From: DAOSEC01 sp035362935
Lineage (GTDB): Bacteria > Bacillota_I > Bacilli_A > ML615J-28 > CAG-313
Assembly: GCA_035362935.1 (NCBI GenBank)
Contig: DAOSEC010000025.1
Coordinates: forward strand, 1-21,806
DNA: 21,806 nucleotides
Reading direction: 5' to 3'
The notes beneath the pieces are model-generated. The model was not told where the DNA came from. It did no database searches and worked only from the letters and a program-made list of their open reading frames with translations. Position 1 is the first letter of the stretch; each line of letters opens with the position of its first letter. Positions 4,423 through 11,600 of this stretch are shown in pieces. The position numbers and the translations under genes are program-made.

Positions 4423-6318
4423 TTATTTTGTAGTCTTAATCATTAGATTGCACATTTGTCTTGAGAATCTGACTGGATCTTTTAATGGGAATCCTTCAAT
4501 TAATTGTGCTTGAGAATAAAGTAAATCAGCATACTCATCAAGTTCTAATGGATTATTTTCGTATATTGTTTCTAGTGCTTTGAATAAATCATGATTTGGA
4601 TTGATTTCAAGTATTCTAGAAGCTTTTGGTTTTTCTTCATTTGGAAGATTTGCAATTACTTTTTCCATCTCGAATGAGACACCATCACCACTTACCAAGC
4701 AAACAGCTGAATCTGTTAATCGTTTGGATAAAACTACATCTGAGACTTCATCTTTTAAAACGTCTTTTAGTTTTTCAAGTAGTGGTTTCTTTTGTTCATT
4801 AAGTTCTTTGATTCGTTCTTTTTCTTCTTTATCTAATAAATCAAGATCTCCTTGATTGATTGACTTGAATTTTTTCTTGTTGTATTCTTGCATAACATTA
4901 ATCACAAACTCATCAACATCATCACTTAAGATGAGTACATCATATCCTTGTTTCTTAACTAGATCCATTTGTGGCATTGCTAAAACGGCTTCTTTTGTTT
5001 TTCCTGATGCATAATAGATGAATTCTTGTTTGTCTTTCATGGATTCTACATATTGTTTTAATGTGATAAAACCATCTTGATTTACAGTATGGTATAAAAT
5101 GAGATCCTTTAACATATCTTTCTTCATGCCAAAATCATCATAAATACCAAACTTGAGATTAACACCAAATGCATTAAAGAATTCTACATACTTGTCAAAG
5201 TCATCTTTTAATAAACTTTCAAGTTTTGCTAAAATCTTTTTTTCCACATTCGTTGCGATGTCTTGTAATTGTTTTGATTTTTGTAAGATTTCACGACTGA
5301 TATTTAAGTTTAGGTCACTTGAATCTACTAACCCCTTAACAAAGCGTAGGTAATCAGGGACTAACTCTTTGCATTTGTCCATGATAAAGACACCTTTGGA
5401 ATAAAGCTGCAACCCTTTTTCATATTTTTCTGAGTATAAGTTGTAAGGTGCTTTTTGAGGAATGTAAACTAAAGCTGTATATTCTAAATTCCCTTCTACT
5501 TTAATGAGTGAATGGAAAAGAGGATTCTCATAATCATAGTATTTTTGCTTGTAGAATTCATTGTAATCCGTATCTGAGATCTCTGATTTTGCTTTTTTCC
5601 AGATAGGAGTCATAGTGTTTAGTGTTTCAATCTCTATTACATCATCATACTTATCTTCGGTACCTTCTCTTTTTACTCGTTTGCTTACTTCCATCTTAAT
5701 AGGGTAGCGTACGTAATCAGAGTATTTCTTAACTAAATTTTTGATTGTCCATTCTTCTAAGAATTGATCGAACTCAAATTCATCACTGTTTTTACGTAAG
5801 AATAGGGTAATCTCAGTACCACTTGTCTCTTTATTAATTTCTTCGATTTCGTAAGTATCCGTACCTTCACTACGGAATAAATACCCCTTGGTATCAAACA
5901 AACTTCTAGTGCGAACTTCAACTTTATTAGCGACCATAAATGCGGAATAAAAACCAACACCAAATTGCCCAATCATTTCTAGATTGGCTTTCTTGTCTTT
6001 GATTTTTTCCATGAATTCTAACGATCCACTTTTCGCAATTGTTCCTAACCCATCGTTTAACTCATCATAAGTCATTCCGACACCATTGTCTGTAATCGTT
6101 AATGTCTTTTTCTTTTTGTTAACTGTAATAAATATTTCATATTCTTGATCTTTAGGTAACTTATCACCAGTTAAGGATAGGTAGTGATACTTGTCAATCG
6201 CATCACTTGCGTTTGAAATTAATTCACGTAAAAAGATTTCTTTGTTTGTGTAAATAGAGTGAATCATAAGTTCAAGCAATCGCTTCGATTCGGTTTTAAA
6301 TTGTCTTACTTCTGACAT
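4423..6318 (-). CDS. htpG: Molecular chaperone HtpG (bacterial Hsp90)
   Basis: HtpG is the cytosolic ATP-dependent dimeric Hsp90 chaperone. The 631-residue length is normal. The GHKL ATPase domain (1-215) shows all motifs: RELISNASDA with E32, N36 and D40; TDNGVGMT with D77; the lid GTIAKSG (92-98); and GQFGVGFYSAF (117-127). The middle domain follows, with TPIWKK and the SREILQ segment that carries the arginine contacting ATP, and then the C-terminal dimerisation domain. ATG 6318 has AAGGAGGT 8 bases upstream. The gene stands alone on the minus strand, between two terminators. Its promoter is a consensus TTGACA/TATAAT pair overlapped by a CIRCE-like inverted repeat, so HrcA control after heat or unfolding stress is likely. 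No defect is seen. Confidence 0.97.
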   Translation of the reverse strand: MSEVRQFKTESKRLLELMIHSIYTNKEIFLRELISNASDAIDKYHYLSLTGDKLPKDQEYEIFITVNKKKKTLTITDNGVGMTYDELNDGLGTIAKSGSLEFMEKIKDKKANLEMIGQFGVGFYSAFMVANKVEVRTRSLFDTKGYLFRSEGTDTYEIEEINKETSGTEITLFLRKNSDEFEFDQFLEEWTIKNLVKKYSDYVRYPIKMEVSKRVKREGTEDKYDDVIEIETLNTMTPIWKKAKSEISDTDYNEFYKQKYYDYENPLFHSLIKVEGNLEYTALVYIPQKAPYNLYSEKYEKGLQLYSKGVFIMDKCKELVPDYLRFVKGLVDSSDLNLNISREILQKSKQLQDIATNVEKKILAKLESLLKDDFDKYVEFFNAFGVNLKFGIYDDFGMKKDMLKDLILYHTVNQDGFITLKQYVESMKDKQEFIYYASGKTKEAVLAMPQMDLVKKQGYDVLILSDDVDEFVINVMQEYNKKKFKSINQGDLDLLDKEEKERIKELNEQKKPLLEKLKDVLKDEVSDVVLSKRLTDSAVCLVSGDGVSFEMEKVIANLPNEEKPKASRILEINPNHDLFKALETIYENNPLELDEYADLLYSQAQLIEGFPLKDPVRFSRQMCNLMIKTTK

Positions 6319-6348
6319 AATGTTATACCTCCTTCAAATTCCTTTCCT

Positions 6349-6378
6349 ATTATACACCATATCAATTGGCACTGTCAA
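6349..6378 (-). promoter_or_regulatory. htpG promoter
   Basis: On the minus strand TTGACA (6373-6378), an 18-base spacer and TATAAT (6349-6354), both boxes perfect. The -35 box lies inside the CIRCE-like repeat. Confidence 0.8.
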
Positions 6379-6392
6379 CAGATAAGTGCTAA
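6366..6392. promoter_or_regulatory. CIRCE-like operator (probable HrcA site) of htpG
   Basis: On the minus strand: TTAGCACTT, 9 bases, CAGTGCCAA. The CIRCE consensus is TTAGCACTC-N9-GAGTGCTAA; the left half matches 8 of 9 bases and the right half 7 of 9, with the exact 9-base spacer. The site overlaps the -35 box, as expected for a repressor. Confidence 0.75.
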
Positions 6393-6411
6393 ATTCAAGC
6401 TAGATAAAGAA

Positions 6412-6446
6412 TAAAAAAAGATTACCAATCGGTTGGATTGGTAATC
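6412..6446 (-). terminator. Intrinsic terminator of the YwaF-like gene
   Basis: GATTACCAATC (6420-6430) pairs with GATTGGTAATC (6436-6446) around a 5-base loop. On the minus strand an uninterrupted run of seven T follows. Confidence 0.9.
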
Positions 6447-6452
6447 ATAAAG

Positions 6453-7157
6453 TTACTTGTTTTTCAGTTTATGTCTTTTGAAATATGGTAGATACATCAA
6501 GATAAGCATTAGTACAACAAATGCAGAAAATGCTAGTAAGTAGAGCAATGGATGGATGTCTTGCAAAGCAACTAAGAAATCAACTGGAGGAGTAAATAAG
6601 AATAACTCATCGGAACCACCAAATTTAAATGTTGCATAACCGGATACGAAAGCATAAACTGCTAAAAAAATCATAGACTGATACAAGTTTTTCTTATTTG
6701 GCGTATACCCTAAAGTACGTACTCCATACACAGCTAACCAAGCGATACAAGCGTGCGCTCCAAAGAATGTCCAACCATCCCAACGATCTAATCCCCATGG
6801 GGTATCATAGAATAAAAAGGATAGTAACGAACCAAAGGCATAAAAATACACAATATTAAATGCCTTTTCTTTTTTAAATGCTATAGCATAGGTCAAAGCA
6901 TATAGTGCTACAGCACATAATGGTAATCGAAACAAAGAAGTAGTTAGTATTCGACTTTCGAATACTCTCCATTCAAAAAGAAAAACAAGAGCGATTAGGA
7001 AATAACGAATCCATTTTTCATATGACTTGTCTTTTAGTTTAGGTAATAGGATCCAAAGTACCACAATGGAAATCACAAAACCTAATGTTAATAAAATATG
7101 TGGCAATCCAAACCACTCTAAACTTTGTCCGGGTTGATTGCTAAAAAAATCATTCAT
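6453..7157 (-). CDS. YwaF/TIGR02206-like integral membrane protein
   Basis: This is a membrane protein of unknown function, 234 residues from the preferred ATG 7157. That start has AGGTGA just upstream, while the earlier GTG at 7166 lies within that ribosome site. About seven hydrophobic segments cover most of the chain (around residues 20-38, 51-65, 77-93, 100-116, 132-146, 158-175 and 203-225), and the C-terminus is basic. The LPLCAVALYALTY segment and the ELFLFTPPVDFL loop resemble the LPLHLC and NYMFLxxPP landmarks of the Bacillus YwaF family. The usual first His is not obvious, so the match is to a divergent member. It has its own promoter and terminator. No partner gene suggests a substrate. 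Confidence 0.72.
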   Translation of the reverse strand: MNDFFSNQPGQSLEWFGLPHILLTLGFVISIVVLWILLPKLKDKSYEKWIRYFLIALVFLFEWRVFESRILTTSLFRLPLCAVALYALTYAIAFKKEKAFNIVYFYAFGSLLSFLFYDTPWGLDRWDGWTFFGAHACIAWLAVYGVRTLGYTPNKKNLYQSMIFLAVYAFVSGYATFKFGGSDELFLFTPPVDFLVALQDIHPLLYLLAFSAFVVLMLILMYLPYFKRHKLKNK

Positions 7158-7178
7158 AAATTTCACCTACTGAGCAAT

Positions 7179-7207
7179 ATTCTATCATAGTATTCATGCA
7201 AAATCAA
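7179..7207 (-). promoter_or_regulatory. Promoter of the YwaF-like gene
   Basis: On the minus strand TTGATT (7202-7207), a 17-base spacer and TAGAAT (7179-7184). The direct repeat at 7211-7254 lies immediately upstream. Confidence 0.55.
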
Positions 7208-7210
7208 TAA

Positions 7211-7254
7211 ACAATTATTTGAAATCAGTCTACACAATTATTTGAAATCAGTCT
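7211..7254. repeat. Perfect 21-base direct repeat, period 23
   Basis: Bases 7211-7231 and 7234-7254 are identical (beginning ACAATTATTTG and ending AATCAGTCT), separated by two bases. They sit just upstream of the -35 box of the YwaF-like gene, so they may be tandem activator or repressor sites, or a replication-slippage duplication. Confidence 0.8.
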
Positions 7255-7573
7255 CTAGAGTAATATGTTGTAATGAATAAGAAGGATAGTTATCATTTCA
7301 TTCACTTGCTATTCTTGTTCAAGAAATAGAATTTAAAAAACATCACATCAAAATGCATAGGATATCATATGTACTATCAGGCAGCATTAATTTTAAGAAT
7401 ATTTACTATGAAAACCAAAGTCTCATATTTTAGGTCTTAAATAATGAAAATATTTTCACTAGTTGCTAGAATAATAGGTAAAATTATTATAAAAATATAC
7501 ACCTTTTAGTTGTATTGTGATACAATATCGTCGTTGAGTTTTCAAAAGTGAAAATGAAGGAGTGTTATCTGAA
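7255..7573. other. Intergenic region ahead of the metallopeptidase gene
   Basis: There is no gene. It contains a perfect 14-base palindrome (TGAAAATATTTTCA, 7445-7458) and a 16-base palindrome (TTGTAT-4-ATACAA, 7510-7525). The latter overlaps a possible -10 box, TACAAT (7521-7526), with no good -35 box. Confidence 0.5.
7510..7525. promoter_or_regulatory. Candidate operator/-10 region of the metallopeptidase gene
   Basis: TTGTAT, TGTG, ATACAA is a perfect inverted repeat, about 50 bases before the start codon. It overlaps TACAAT (7521-7526). Its position suggests repression at the -10 box, but the promoter itself is weak by sequence. Confidence 0.35.
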
Positions 7574-8113
7574 GTGCAGCAAAAAGAAAAAAACGCGAAA
7601 GAAATTATTAAATTAGGAATAGAAATGGCTTCGAAACTATTAGACATAAAAGAACCCAATGTGAGTTACTTACTGATTCAAAAGGCGACCAATCAAGACG
7701 TATCCGCAGTATATATTCCAGAAACAAACACTGTTTCTTACAACAAAACTTGGCTAGATCAATCGAGTGAGGTTGATATCTTAGCAGCAACGTTCCATGA
7801 AGTAAGACATGCTTACCAATATGAAATGGAAAAAGCAATGTTAAAAGGGAAAGAGGTTGAAGAACTTGCCCTTGTTAAGAAGTGGAAAGAAGAACGAAGT
7901 TTATATCAAGTTCCACTGATTGGAAAGCATCCCCAAGTTCATTATCTGAATCAAGAAATTGAAATTGATGCGGTTGCATTTGCTCATTTGGTAATGAGAA
8001 CAATGTTTGGAATGAAATCGCATATTCCACTGTCGGTAAAAACAAAAGTACAACACAGAATGAAAGAAATTTTATCATCAAATAAAACATTACAAAAAGT
8101 TGCAAAAATATAA
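7574..8113 (+). CDS. Putative zinc metallopeptidase with HEVRH motif (ImmA/IrrE-like)
   Basis: This is a soluble protein of 179 residues from GTG 7574. AAGGAG (7557-7562) is 11 bases upstream, and the earlier GTG at 7562 overlaps that ribosome site, so it is rejected. The zinc motif HEVRH is at residues 75-79 (TFHEVRHAYQYE). Downstream, EIEIDAVAFAHLV (from about 128) supplies a Glu/Asp ligand, as in gluzincin-type proteases of the ImmA/IrrE (M78) kind and in related phage or toxin-antitoxin proteins. There is no signal peptide, so it acts in the cytosol. It is monocistronic, with a strong terminator after it. The substrate is unknown. The M78 link rests on the motif layout only; another small HEXXH family is possible. 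Confidence 0.7.
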   Translation: MQQKEKNAKEIIKLGIEMASKLLDIKEPNVSYLLIQKATNQDVSAVYIPETNTVSYNKTWLDQSSEVDILAATFHEVRHAYQYEMEKAMLKGKEVEELALVKKWKEERSLYQVPLIGKHPQVHYLNQEIEIDAVAFAHLVMRTMFGMKSHIPLSVKTKVQHRMKEILSSNKTLQKVAKI

Positions 8114-8137
8114 GAAACCAGTCATGGTTTCTTTTTT
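8112..8137 (+). terminator. Intrinsic terminator of the metallopeptidase gene
   Basis: AAGAAACCA (8112-8120) pairs with TGGTTTCTT (8125-8133) around GTCA, followed by T-residues to 8137. It begins at the stop codon. Confidence 0.88.
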
Positions 8138-8150
8138 GTACGTCAAATGA

Positions 8151-8181
8151 TTTACATTCATCTATGATTTTGTGGTATAAT
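8151..8181 (+). promoter_or_regulatory. Promoter of the pncA-pncB operon
   Basis: TATAAT (8176-8181) preceded by TGG (extended -10), with TTTACA (8151-8156) or the overlapping TTACAT as a weak, slightly distant -35. Confidence 0.6.
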
Positions 8182-8204
8182 TAACAATGTGAGGGGGAAT
8201 GGAT

Positions 8205-8738
8205 ATGAAGTTACTCATTGTTGTTGATTACCAACGAGATTTTGTGGATGGTGCTTTGGGATTTGAAAAAGCGATCAAGCTAGAACAAACCATCTATCAA
8301 AAAATAGTAGACTATAAAACAAGTGGAAATCAAGTAATCTTTACTCTTGATACTCACGATGAACATTATATTGAAACCCATGAAGGAAGAAACTTACCAG
8401 TTGAACACTGTATATTAGGGACAAAAGGACACGCATTGTATGGTAAAATCAAAGAGTTAGTCGATGATTCGACGATGCAGATCATAAAGTATACCTTTCC
8501 ATCGATTGAACTAGCCAATTATTTGGTTGGGAAGACCTATGATTCAATTGAACTTTGTGGAGTTGTGTCAAATATTTGTGTACTATCGAATGCAGTTATG
8601 GTAAAATCAGCATTGCCGAACACCGAAATCATTGTTGATAGTTTAGCAACTGCTAGCTTTGATGATGATATGCATGAAAAGGCATTAGATATCTTAGAAG
8701 GACTGTATGTTACAGTTTGGAATCGAGGAAAGAAATGA
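8205..8738 (+). CDS. pncA: Nicotinamidase (isochorismatase-like cysteine hydrolase)
   Basis: It should hydrolyse nicotinamide to nicotinate and ammonia, the first step of NAD salvage. The 177-residue length is normal. The ATG at 8205 has GAGGGGG 7 bases upstream; the ATG at 8199 is too close to that site. The catalytic triad is D8 (VVDYQRDFVDG), K95 (IIKYTFPS) and C125 (GVVSNICVLSNAV). The metal ligands expected of nicotinamidases are also there: D49 and H51 (LDTHDEHY) and H68 (PVEHC). The spacing from the DTHDE motif to GTKGHALYGK resembles Bacillus PncA. The next gene encodes the enzyme that uses nicotinate, and its ATG overlaps this stop codon. That context favours nicotinamidase over other isochorismatase-like hydrolases. 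Confidence 0.87.
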   Translation: MKLLIVVDYQRDFVDGALGFEKAIKLEQTIYQKIVDYKTSGNQVIFTLDTHDEHYIETHEGRNLPVEHCILGTKGHALYGKIKELVDDSTMQIIKYTFPSIELANYLVGKTYDSIELCGVVSNICVLSNAVMVKSALPNTEIIVDSLATASFDDDMHEKALDILEGLYVTVWNRGKK

Positions 8739-10168
8739 ATGAATTAAATGTCACAATGCTTTGTGACTTCTATGAATTAACGATGTCAAATGGATATTTT
8801 GAAAACAATCTAGAAGATACCGTATGTTATTTTGATTTGTTTTTTAGAACCGTACCAGATTCAGGTGGATTTGCGATCGCTGCTGGATTATCCCAAGTTA
8901 TCAAATACATCGATCAATTGCATTTTTCAGAAGATGATATCAAATATTTAAGAAGTAAAAATTTATTTAGCGAACCCTTTTTATCTTACCTTAAGACGTT
9001 TAAGTTTAGTGGTGATATTTATGCCGTTCCAGAAGGTACTGTGGTATTTCCAAACGAACCAATTTTAACCGTTCGTGCCAAGGCAATTGAAGCACAGTTT
9101 ATTGAAACGTTTTTGTTATTGGCCATTAACCATCAATCCTTAATCGCAACCAAAGCAAGTCGAATTGTCCGCGCTGCGCAAGGAAGAAGTGTTTTTGAAT
9201 TTGGTACGAGACGTGCACATGGTGTCACTGCGGCATTGGTCGGTGCGAGAGCAGCCTATATAGCAGGTGTAGCTGGATCATCTTCAACACTAGCAGATGT
9301 CTTATATGGTGTACCTGCGATGGGAACAATGGCCCACTCTTGGGTTCAAATGTTTGACACCGAATATGAAGCGTTTAAAGTGTATGCACAAACATATCCA
9401 AATCACTCAACCTTCTTAGTAGATACCTACAGTGTATTAAAAAGCGGGGTACCAAATGTCATAAAAGTAGTGAAGGAAGTATTATGGCCGAAAGGAATCA
9501 AAAAATGTGCGATACGCATTGATTCCGGAGACATCGCCTATTTATCAAAAGCATCTCGAAAAATGCTAGATGAGGCAGGACTCACCGATTGTAGAATTGT
9601 GGTATCAAATTCACTAGATGAACATTTGATCACGAAATTAATTGATCAGGATGCGAAAATTGACGTCTTTGGAGTAGGAGAGAGACTCATCACTGCAAAA
9701 TCAGAACCTGTTTTTGGTGGAGTTTATAAGTTATCCGCGATTGAAAAAGATGGAAAAATCATTCCAAAGATAAAGATTAGTGAAAATACACAAAAAATCA
9801 CAAATCCTCATTTTAAAAAGTTATATCGGTTATATGATAATGAAACCTCAAAAGCAATTGCTGATTTGATGACTGTTTATGATGAAGAAATTGATGAATC
9901 CAAACCACTTGAGATTTTTGACCCAGAAGCTCCATGGAAAAAGAAGTTAGTAGAAAACTTTTACGCAGTCAGCTTACAAACACCAATTTATCTAAACGGG
10001 AAAAAGGTGTTTAAAGAACCATCTTTAGAAGAGGTACGTGACTATTGTAAAGCACAACTTGATTCATTATGGGATGAAGTGAAACGATTTGAGTATCCTC
10101 ATAAGTTTTATGTTGACTTATCAAAGAAACTTTGGGACATCAAACAAGATTTGTTATTACATAGTTAA
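8735..10168 (+). CDS. pncB: Nicotinate phosphoribosyltransferase
   Basis: It joins nicotinate and PRPP to give nicotinate mononucleotide, usually with ATP hydrolysis, completing salvage begun by PncA. It has 477 residues from ATG 8735, with GAGGAAAG just upstream. The ATG overlaps the pncA stop by four bases (ATGA), implying coupled translation. Landmarks are LCDFYELTMSNGYF at the N-terminus, EFGTRRAHG (155-163), GSSSTLADVLYGVPAMGTMAHSW with the probable phosphorylated His 201, AIRIDSGDIAYLSK and FGVGERLITAKSEPVFGGVYK. The C-terminal extension places it with the Gram-positive type of about 480 residues rather than the shorter E. coli type. A terminator follows directly. Confidence 0.95.
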   Translation: MNELNVTMLCDFYELTMSNGYFENNLEDTVCYFDLFFRTVPDSGGFAIAAGLSQVIKYIDQLHFSEDDIKYLRSKNLFSEPFLSYLKTFKFSGDIYAVPEGTVVFPNEPILTVRAKAIEAQFIETFLLLAINHQSLIATKASRIVRAAQGRSVFEFGTRRAHGVTAALVGARAAYIAGVAGSSSTLADVLYGVPAMGTMAHSWVQMFDTEYEAFKVYAQTYPNHSTFLVDTYSVLKSGVPNVIKVVKEVLWPKGIKKCAIRIDSGDIAYLSKASRKMLDEAGLTDCRIVVSNSLDEHLITKLIDQDAKIDVFGVGERLITAKSEPVFGGVYKLSAIEKDGKIIPKIKISENTQKITNPHFKKLYRLYDNETSKAIADLMTVYDEEIDESKPLEIFDPEAPWKKKLVENFYAVSLQTPIYLNGKKVFKEPSLEEVRDYCKAQLDSLWDEVKRFEYPHKFYVDLSKKLWDIKQDLLLHS

Positions 10169-10176
10169 ATCCCTAA

Positions 10177-10209
10177 AACCTTCCAAAATCCGATTTGGAA
10201 GGTTTTTTT
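10177..10209 (+). terminator. Intrinsic terminator of pncA-pncB
   Basis: AACCTTCCAAA (10177-10187) pairs perfectly with TTTGGAAGGTT (10194-10204) around a 6-base loop, with seven T in a row (10203-10209). Confidence 0.93.
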
Positions 10210-10218
10210 GATTTATTC

Positions 10219-10247
10219 TTTAGAAAAGCAGAATAGTTTGGTATAAT
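10219..10247 (+). promoter_or_regulatory. Promoter of the HD-pcm-GH9 operon
   Basis: TATAAT (10242-10247) preceded by TGG (extended -10), with the weak -35 TTTAGA (10219-10224) at 17 bases. Confidence 0.6.
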
Positions 10248-10278
10248 AAACGTATGAAAACCACATAAGGAGTTTGAC

Positions 10279-10908
10279 ATGAATGAATTATTTGAACAAG
10301 CAAAAGTTTTTTTAAAATCGAAAATAATGGGATCTACAACCTTTGATGAAATTGAAAAGCAGTACCGTTATGATCACACAATGAGAGTGACAAAAATAGG
10401 TCTAGAGATTGCAAAACAAGAAGGTCTTGATCGTTTGATTGTTGGGCTCGGGTGCATCTTACACGATTGTGCAAAATTAGAAGAAGTTGCAAACATAGAT
10501 CACGGAAGACTCTCTGCGAACGTTGCAAGACCCTTTTTAGAAACGTTAGACCTAACAACAAAACAAGTGGATGATATTTGTTATGCGATCGCAGTTCATG
10601 TTGACGGTGTCGCAGGGTATGACTATCCAAACTTCTTAGAAGCAGAAGTTGTAAGCGATGCGGATAACATTGATCGGTTTGGAATCTACCGAATCTATCA
10701 AGAACTAAGTTGGAAAAAGATTGAAACATTATCAATACATGACCAAATTTCATATGTTCAAAAACGAATTGCTGGATTAAATCGACTTCTTAATGAACAT
10801 AAATTAGCAACTCCAACATCAAATCGACTATTTTCAAACAATTTAAAAGCACAAATTTCATTTTTTGAAGCATTACTTAAGGAACTAAATACGACACTTG
10901 AGGTATAA
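10279..10908 (+). CDS. HD-domain metal-dependent phosphohydrolase
   Basis: This is a 209-residue cytosolic protein. ATG 10279 has AAGGAG 6 bases upstream. The HD fold is clear: H33 (YDHTMRV), H62-D63 (CILHDCAKLE), H75 (DHGRLSA), H107 (AIAVHVDG) and D127/D129 (VVSDADNIDRFG). The extra His pair between the HD and the final Asp resembles HD phosphohydrolases such as YpgQ/YedJ, which cleave nucleotides. YqeK-type dinucleotide hydrolases are a second option. The substrate cannot be told from sequence. It is the first gene of an apparent three-gene operon, with 26 bases to pcm. Confidence 0.82.
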   Translation: MNELFEQAKVFLKSKIMGSTTFDEIEKQYRYDHTMRVTKIGLEIAKQEGLDRLIVGLGCILHDCAKLEEVANIDHGRLSANVARPFLETLDLTTKQVDDICYAIAVHVDGVAGYDYPNFLEAEVVSDADNIDRFGIYRIYQELSWKKIETLSIHDQISYVQKRIAGLNRLLNEHKLATPTSNRLFSNNLKAQISFFEALLKELNTTLEV

Positions 10909-10934
10909 GTATAGTTTAAGGAGATGATGTTTTC

Positions 10935-11600
10935 ATGAATGAAGCAAGAAGCAAACAACTTCGAGCTAGAATGATAAACGAGCAGATCAAAACAAGAGGA
11001 ATTGCAAATCAACTGATATTATCTAGTATGATGGATATCAAACGTGAGGATTTTATCGAATCATACTATTATGATGTGGCATATGAAGATTATCCTATCA
11101 CGATAGGTTATGGACAAACAATATCGCAACCCTATAGTGTTGCTTATATGTTAGATAAACTTGATCTAAAAAAGACTGATATTGTATTAGAAATTGGAAC
11201 TGGGTCAGGTTATGTCACAGCGCTGTTATCGAACATGGTCAAACATGTTTATAGTATTGAACGTATCGAAGCATTGTATGATCGGGTTAAGGCGAAACTA
11301 GAGTTATATTCGAACCACAATATTACTCTACTATTTGGCGATGGATATTTAGGAGACCAGGCACACGCACCATTTGATAAGATTATTGTCAGTGCTGCGA
11401 GTTCTACCATCCCAAGTGAGTTAGTTAGCCAGTTAAAAAGTGGTGGAAAGATGATATTACCAGTTGGTAATCAGGATGACCAAGACTTGGTACTTATTGA
11501 AAACAAAAATGGAAGTATACATAAAAAATTACTTGGAGGGTGTCGTTTTGTTGCGATGAAGAAAGACATCTTACCGGTGAAGAAGGAAGAATCAAAATGA
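10935..11600 (+). CDS. pcm: Protein-L-isoaspartate O-methyltransferase
   Basis: It methylates isoaspartyl residues with S-adenosylmethionine, starting repair of aged proteins. It has 221 residues, and an AAGGAGATGATG ribosome site precedes ATG 10935. Signature segments are ITIGYGQTISQPYSVAYM (about 56-72), the SAM loop LEIGTGSGYVTA (85-96), the acidic end of strand 2 (YSIERIE), FGDGYLG and FDKIIVSAASSTIPSEL. The Ile-Gly-Tyr-Gly-Gln-Thr-Ile-Ser block is diagnostic of PCMT. The stop overlaps the start of the glycoside hydrolase gene (ATGA), so the two are likely translated together. The family is not common in very small Mollicutes genomes, which argues for a larger genome. Confidence 0.92.
   Translation: MNEARSKQLRARMINEQIKTRGIANQLILSSMMDIKREDFIESYYYDVAYEDYPITIGYGQTISQPYSVAYMLDKLDLKKTDIVLEIGTGSGYVTALLSNMVKHVYSIERIEALYDRVKAKLELYSNHNITLLFGDGYLGDQAHAPFDKIIVSAASSTIPSELVSQLKSGGKMILPVGNQDDQDLVLIENKNGSIHKKLLGGCRFVAMKKDILPVKKEESK

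Noticed and set aside
4601..5972. Short open frames inside htpG on both strands
   Set aside because: They lie within a strongly conserved gene, have low-complexity composition (Ser/Phe-rich) and no start signals.
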